DNA from: Ptychodera flava
Lineage: Eukaryota > Hemichordata > Enteropneusta > Ptychoderidae
DNA: 64,000 bases
Reading direction: 5' to 3'
NCBI RefSeq assembly: GCF_041260155.1
Contig: NC_091931.1
Coordinates: 24,913,154-24,977,153, forward strand
In this document: one piece after another, positions 60,458 to 64,000 of the stretch
Layout: each line of letters begins with the position of its first letter
How positions within the stretch are numbered: the stretch's first letter is position 1
Program-made: the position numbers and the translations under genes
Notes under the pieces: model-generated
The model's input: the letters and a program-made list of their open reading frames with translations, nothing else
Databases searched by the model: none
Told to the model about the DNA's origin: nothing

Positions 60458-63160
60458 GTAAGTACCACGCCATACTGTCTCAAATTTACCATGACTTAAC
60501 GTTTGGTTGGACATTGTTTTCGGCCATAGCGTTTAACGCATAACGGGCTATTCCGTTGTTGGAGCTCTCTCGCAGGCACATTATGACTATTTGTTTATGA
60601 AAGGCACTGAGAGGCTGCATACAGTTGCGATCGCTGTCCAACACTGGTCAAAATTACTCAAAATTGGTTTACTGTGCGACGGAGGGACACCTTTTTTGTG
60701 CTCCCTCACCTGGCATCTCATGCCTCCAGGGCCCTCACCACACGTTTTTTTAACCTATACATATTTTACATTTCCCCCTTCAAAAATTCCTTTGAAAACC
60801 ATGATAATGTTTTATACTCTCCTTGGCTTGTGTCAGGACTCTGTGGTTTAATTTTTCCAGCCCCTCCAGTTGAAAGACATACACCAAAAAGTAAACATAC
60901 AGCAATTTGAATTCAAATTTCAGGAGTGACTATACCAATGAGAACAAATATTAAGCAAAATTATGTAAAGTCACTCGGATTATAACTACGGCTCTTTAAA
61001 GTAAACAGACAGATTCCAATGTTCGTCTAACGGCTTTTCTTCGCCGTCGTTTGTGTGCCAAAGCAACATACATATATTACATTTGAGTTGAATATGTGCT
61101 CCGATAGTCACATCTGGCCACGTCTAGATTTGTGTTTGGGAAAGCCGTCATGTTGATTAACAGGGTGTATTGTTGTCTTCGGCATGATTTGGCTTTGAAC
61201 AAAGAACATAGGTTTTCACACGGCATGCAGTTTCGGTAATTTTCAACGCCTCTGTGAGGTAGGATCATTAACTCGTGAAAAAGTCGACGGAAGCCACAGC
61301 TGTTCTAAACGTACGGAGTGAGCATAGTGGACTCGGTCGCTGGTGATGTTGATCTGATAGTGACGAACGTCTGAAACTCTCGAATTAGCTTTCATTTTCG
61401 TCTCCGATGAATAAGATAAAAAAGATACTTATGTTTTGGTATTATGGTATGTTTGTTGTTCAAAGGACATTATAATTTGTGCGTTTTCATTGGTTTAAAT
61501 TTCCCATGCTCTATTCACACCCCTGTACACTTTGTGTACTTGCACTCATATTTTCACCCCTGTGTTGAATATTTGTGTACAAACATCGAGTGTGTATAGA
61601 GCTAATGGGGAGGGGGACTGTCGAGGGTACGGTTTCTCCATGAAGGCGGTGCTGATAAAAACGCCTCCACAGCTTCAGGCTCCATTCGATGTAACTCTTG
61701 ATATAGGCCTACTGTCCTTCAGCTTTGCTCTGTTTGCACAAACTATAGTTTCTTGCTCTACGCCAACTTGTCCGATATTACGGTTGATGACTGAATTTTC
61801 GTCCGGACCTTGACAAGCCATTAATTTTAAAACAATAAAATTGTATTATTACAAACACTGTGTTGTAATTCAGAAGGATAATACTTTGTGCTTCTCCAGC
61901 ATTTAGTTCGAAGAACAAGAAAATGTATTGTTTAGTGAATTCTGCAACGAAGATTGTGATAATATCATCAAACGTCAAAGCGACGGTATACCACTCGATT
62001 TTGACCAGTTCACTTTATATTTGCACTTGCTATCGCTCGTGCATATACTAGTATGCCCGGGACTAGTATGTCGTGAACTGGTGAAAATCTAGTGGTATAC
62101 CATCGCTGGGTGTGCTTTATTGCTTAATTTACTCATAGCCATAGCAATATTATAATAACTGATACAAACGATAACATAAACAGCAAACATTTGTGAGACC
62201 AACAGGTTGGAATTTGAGCAGTGAGGGCAAACGAATCACCCACAGAATTTCTTTTCGTCGTAGTTCTTTACGTGAACACTGTGTTACAGATATCGGCGTA
62301 TCGGCAAGACTACACTGAATCTCCGTGCGATGACCAACCACATAGCCATTGGCAGAATGGGACCTGTGTATGTAATCCTAAATACTATTATGATGACCTC
62401 ACGGATACATGCCTACCGTGTTCAATGTGTTGCGCTGGACTGAACGAGCCATTCAACAGTGCACAGACCAGGGACTGAAAAATAAATGCAATCATGTTAA
62501 GCATTGCCCAGGAATAGGTATGCGAAATGCATTGAGAGCAGTTTTTGTGAATCTTTTCATTCCTTTTAGATTCTAACAGAGCGTCGTACATAATACAGAA
62601 TCAGCGAATAGGAATTGAAGTTCCGCGGAAATGCTGTATCACTTTCCTTTCTTAACATCTAGTACGCAAGTTCAAATATTTCTAAACCACCATTTTTTTA
62701 AATTCCAATTTCTTAGAGAATTACATGTAGGCTGCCTTTTGTAACTTTACATGAGGTAATTGTGTCAGTAAGTGTTACAATTTCAGAGGACGATTTACTA
62801 GCATTACATGTATGAGTCGCGCTAACGAAGCTGTGACTTATTTCCCCGTCTTGAACGTTCCTGAATAATTATATATTGTCATATAAGTGTCAGAAGTCCA
62901 GAATAAGGTAAACCTTTCCTTCTGGGAGATCATTCGCTGAACTTTAGCTCCCGTGTTGTTCTTGCACGTTCTCTACTATTGCCTTGTATTATGATGATAT
63001 TTATTTGAACACTTTTCCATACTTGTATTTCACTCAGGGTATCAAGTGGAGTATTGGGCCTTACGTGTTTGCGATACCAGTCGTTGCGTTTGTTGCGATT
63101 GGAACTGGCACATTTTGCCTATGCTCACGGAATCGCAGAGTCAGGCAATGGCGTCAAGGT
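60371..63160 (+). CDS. TNF receptor-like transmembrane gene (partial model, possible pseudogene)
   Basis: A likely death-ligand-type cell-surface receptor. Exon 60371-60457 encodes a 29-residue signal peptide (MSATLCFTIAAYLQICTVVL and on), donor AGC|GTAAGT, phase 0. Exon 62290-62517 (acceptor TGTGTTACAG, phase 0) encodes CDDQPHSHW, GTCVCNPKYYY and TCLPCSMCCAGLNE. It then continues in a different frame as RAIQQCTDQGLKNKCNHVKH, so one frame shift lies near 62445. Together these give the C-x2-CC...C...GL...C spacing of deuterostome TNFR modules. Exon 63038 onward starts phase 0 and encodes a helix (FAIPVVAFVAIGTGTFCLC) with a basic stop. A stalk exon may be missing. A sequencing error, a recent pseudogene or an overlooked splice could explain the shift. 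Confidence 0.6.
61985..62101. repeat. 117-bp inverted-repeat element
   Basis: Arms 61985-62013 and 62073-62101 (GGTATACCACT...AGTTCAC and its complement) around a 59-base spacer, in intron 1 of the TNFR-like gene. The right arm and following bases recur at 13935-13990. Confidence 0.65.
62290..62517 (+). CDS. TNFR-like gene, cysteine-rich exon with frame break
   Basis: Ten cysteines across two frames. The first frame ends at TGA (62476), but the alternative frame carries the remaining family cysteines up to a GTATGC donor. The total length of 228 bases keeps phase 0 only in the stop-containing frame. Confidence 0.6.
63038..63160 (+). CDS. TNFR-like gene, transmembrane exon
   Basis: After an ATTTCACTCAG acceptor, GIKWSIGPYVFAIPVVAFVA and GTGTFCLCSRNRRVRQW form a single-pass segment with a basic inner face. 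The 3' boundary is unsure: a weak GTTATA donor follows CAAG, otherwise the frame runs to TGA at 63211. Confidence 0.5.
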
Positions 63161-63289
63161 TATATTTCATTCTTTAAAGCCCCTGCAGCTGTAACTCTTG
63201 AAATTTGTTGACCTGAAAAAGGCTTTCTATTTTCTCTGGTTTTCTTTAAATTCTACAGATTTAAAGGATATAGTCTTTTACCACTGAAA

Positions 63290-63965
63290 AATTGGACAAG
63301 TAAATTTAAATTTTAACCGTTATTTTGATTTCCCGCCATTTTTAAAAATTGGTAATATTACAAAGAAAACATAGCATATGGTGTCCCAGTGGAAAACATT
63401 CAGCAATATGCATTATATTGGACTACTCTGTTGTTTCTGTGAAGATTCCAATGCATATATGCACTGCGTACTGTGTTTTTGCTTTATTTGCATGAGGGCG
63501 CCATTTTATGTTTGGGCAAACATTTATTATTTATCTTGCTCAAAATTGCACATGTAGTCCCAGTGGACAGTTTATTCTACCTGTATAAACACCCCTCAAT
63601 GAGCACATTCGCATAGAATTGTTTTAGTTTGGAGGTCAAATCAAAAAATAATGCTAAAAGATACAGCTATTGGGCCTTTAATGTCTCGTAGCCTAGAAAA
63701 TAAAATACTTGAAACCCCAATTGCTGCGAATGTGTAACACACCGATCTGAAAATATCCTGAGTTTTCAAAGAGTTTCCTTTGAGTAAGACCATTAAAGAC
63801 TGAATATAACACTGTCATAAGTGTCGAGAGTGGCATGTAAATTTAAACTTTTTAACATCATTTTCGATTTCCGCCATTTTCAAGTGTTATCATGTGGCAG
63901 AGAAAATAGAAATTACAAAAACAAAATGTTGGCCATCGAGAGCTGTGCATTCAAGCAAATAGCAT
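63290..63965. repeat. locally repeated segment at the right edge
   Basis: TAAATTTAAA, then TTCCCGCCATTTT and AGAAAACATAG-type blocks at 63300-63380 recur at 63838-63915, about 540 bases apart. The unit may continue past the window. Confidence 0.45.
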
Positions 63966-64000
63966 CATGCTTGTTTCTTGATCAGGATGTATATGTGCAG

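Noticed and set aside
62221-62289. In-frame upstream extension of the TNFR-like exon that looks like a signal peptide
   Set aside because: It would need a GTG start. A good acceptor (TGTGTTACAG) at its end and a proper signal-peptide exon at 60371 explain the locus better.

Overview
The window looks like nuclear DNA of an invertebrate deuterostome, with a hemichordate favoured over a lancelet or echinoderm at low confidence. The grounds are short spliced exons in AT-rich introns, TTAGGG-type motifs, many small non-autonomous transposons, long (GA)n and tetranucleotide arrays, and the genes present: an Ig/EGF receptor tyrosine kinase, two ATF3/JDP2-type bZIP genes, an intronless rhodopsin-class GPCR and a TNF-receptor-like gene.

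Layout. (1) Positions 17478 down to the left edge, minus strand: a receptor tyrosine kinase. Fourteen coding exons with compatible phases run from a signal peptide to kinase subdomain VIII/IX; the rest of the C-lobe lies outside the window. Its introns hold a 146-bp tandem array, a LINE 3' end, microsatellites and a Harbinger-like element. (2) 17.5-31 kb: a repeat-rich gap with no convincing host gene. It holds a LINE C-terminal fragment, two foldback elements with clean target-site duplications, a 150-bp array, a 3.6-kb element with 288-bp inverted ends, and a SINE. (3) 31.4-35.4 kb, plus strand: three-exon ATF3-like gene 1. (4) 41.8-42.8 kb, plus strand: the single-exon GPCR. (5) 52.3-49.8 kb, minus strand: three-exon ATF3-like gene 2, facing gene 1. 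(6) 57.1-59.4 kb: a telomere-motif foldback followed by a 1.6-kb Harbinger-like element. (7) From 60.4 kb, plus strand: a TNF-receptor-like gene with a signal peptide exon, a cysteine-rich exon with an apparent frame break, and a transmembrane exon.

Functionally the window pairs cell-surface receptors (kinase, GPCR, TNFR-like) with two stress-type bZIP repressor/activator genes, but nothing in the sequence shows that they act in one pathway. The bZIP pair is clearly a duplication: the same three-exon plan, the same 108-bp basic-region exon, and about two thirds identity across that exon. The most unusual material is non-genic: palindromic elements of 41, 118, 505 and 600 bp flanked by 7-10 bp direct repeats, a nucleosome-length array with an octamer motif in nearly every unit, and long CT tracts placed just before splice acceptors of minus-strand genes.

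Exon boundaries were read by eye from GT/AG sites, phase continuity and domain sense. They are predictions without transcript support.
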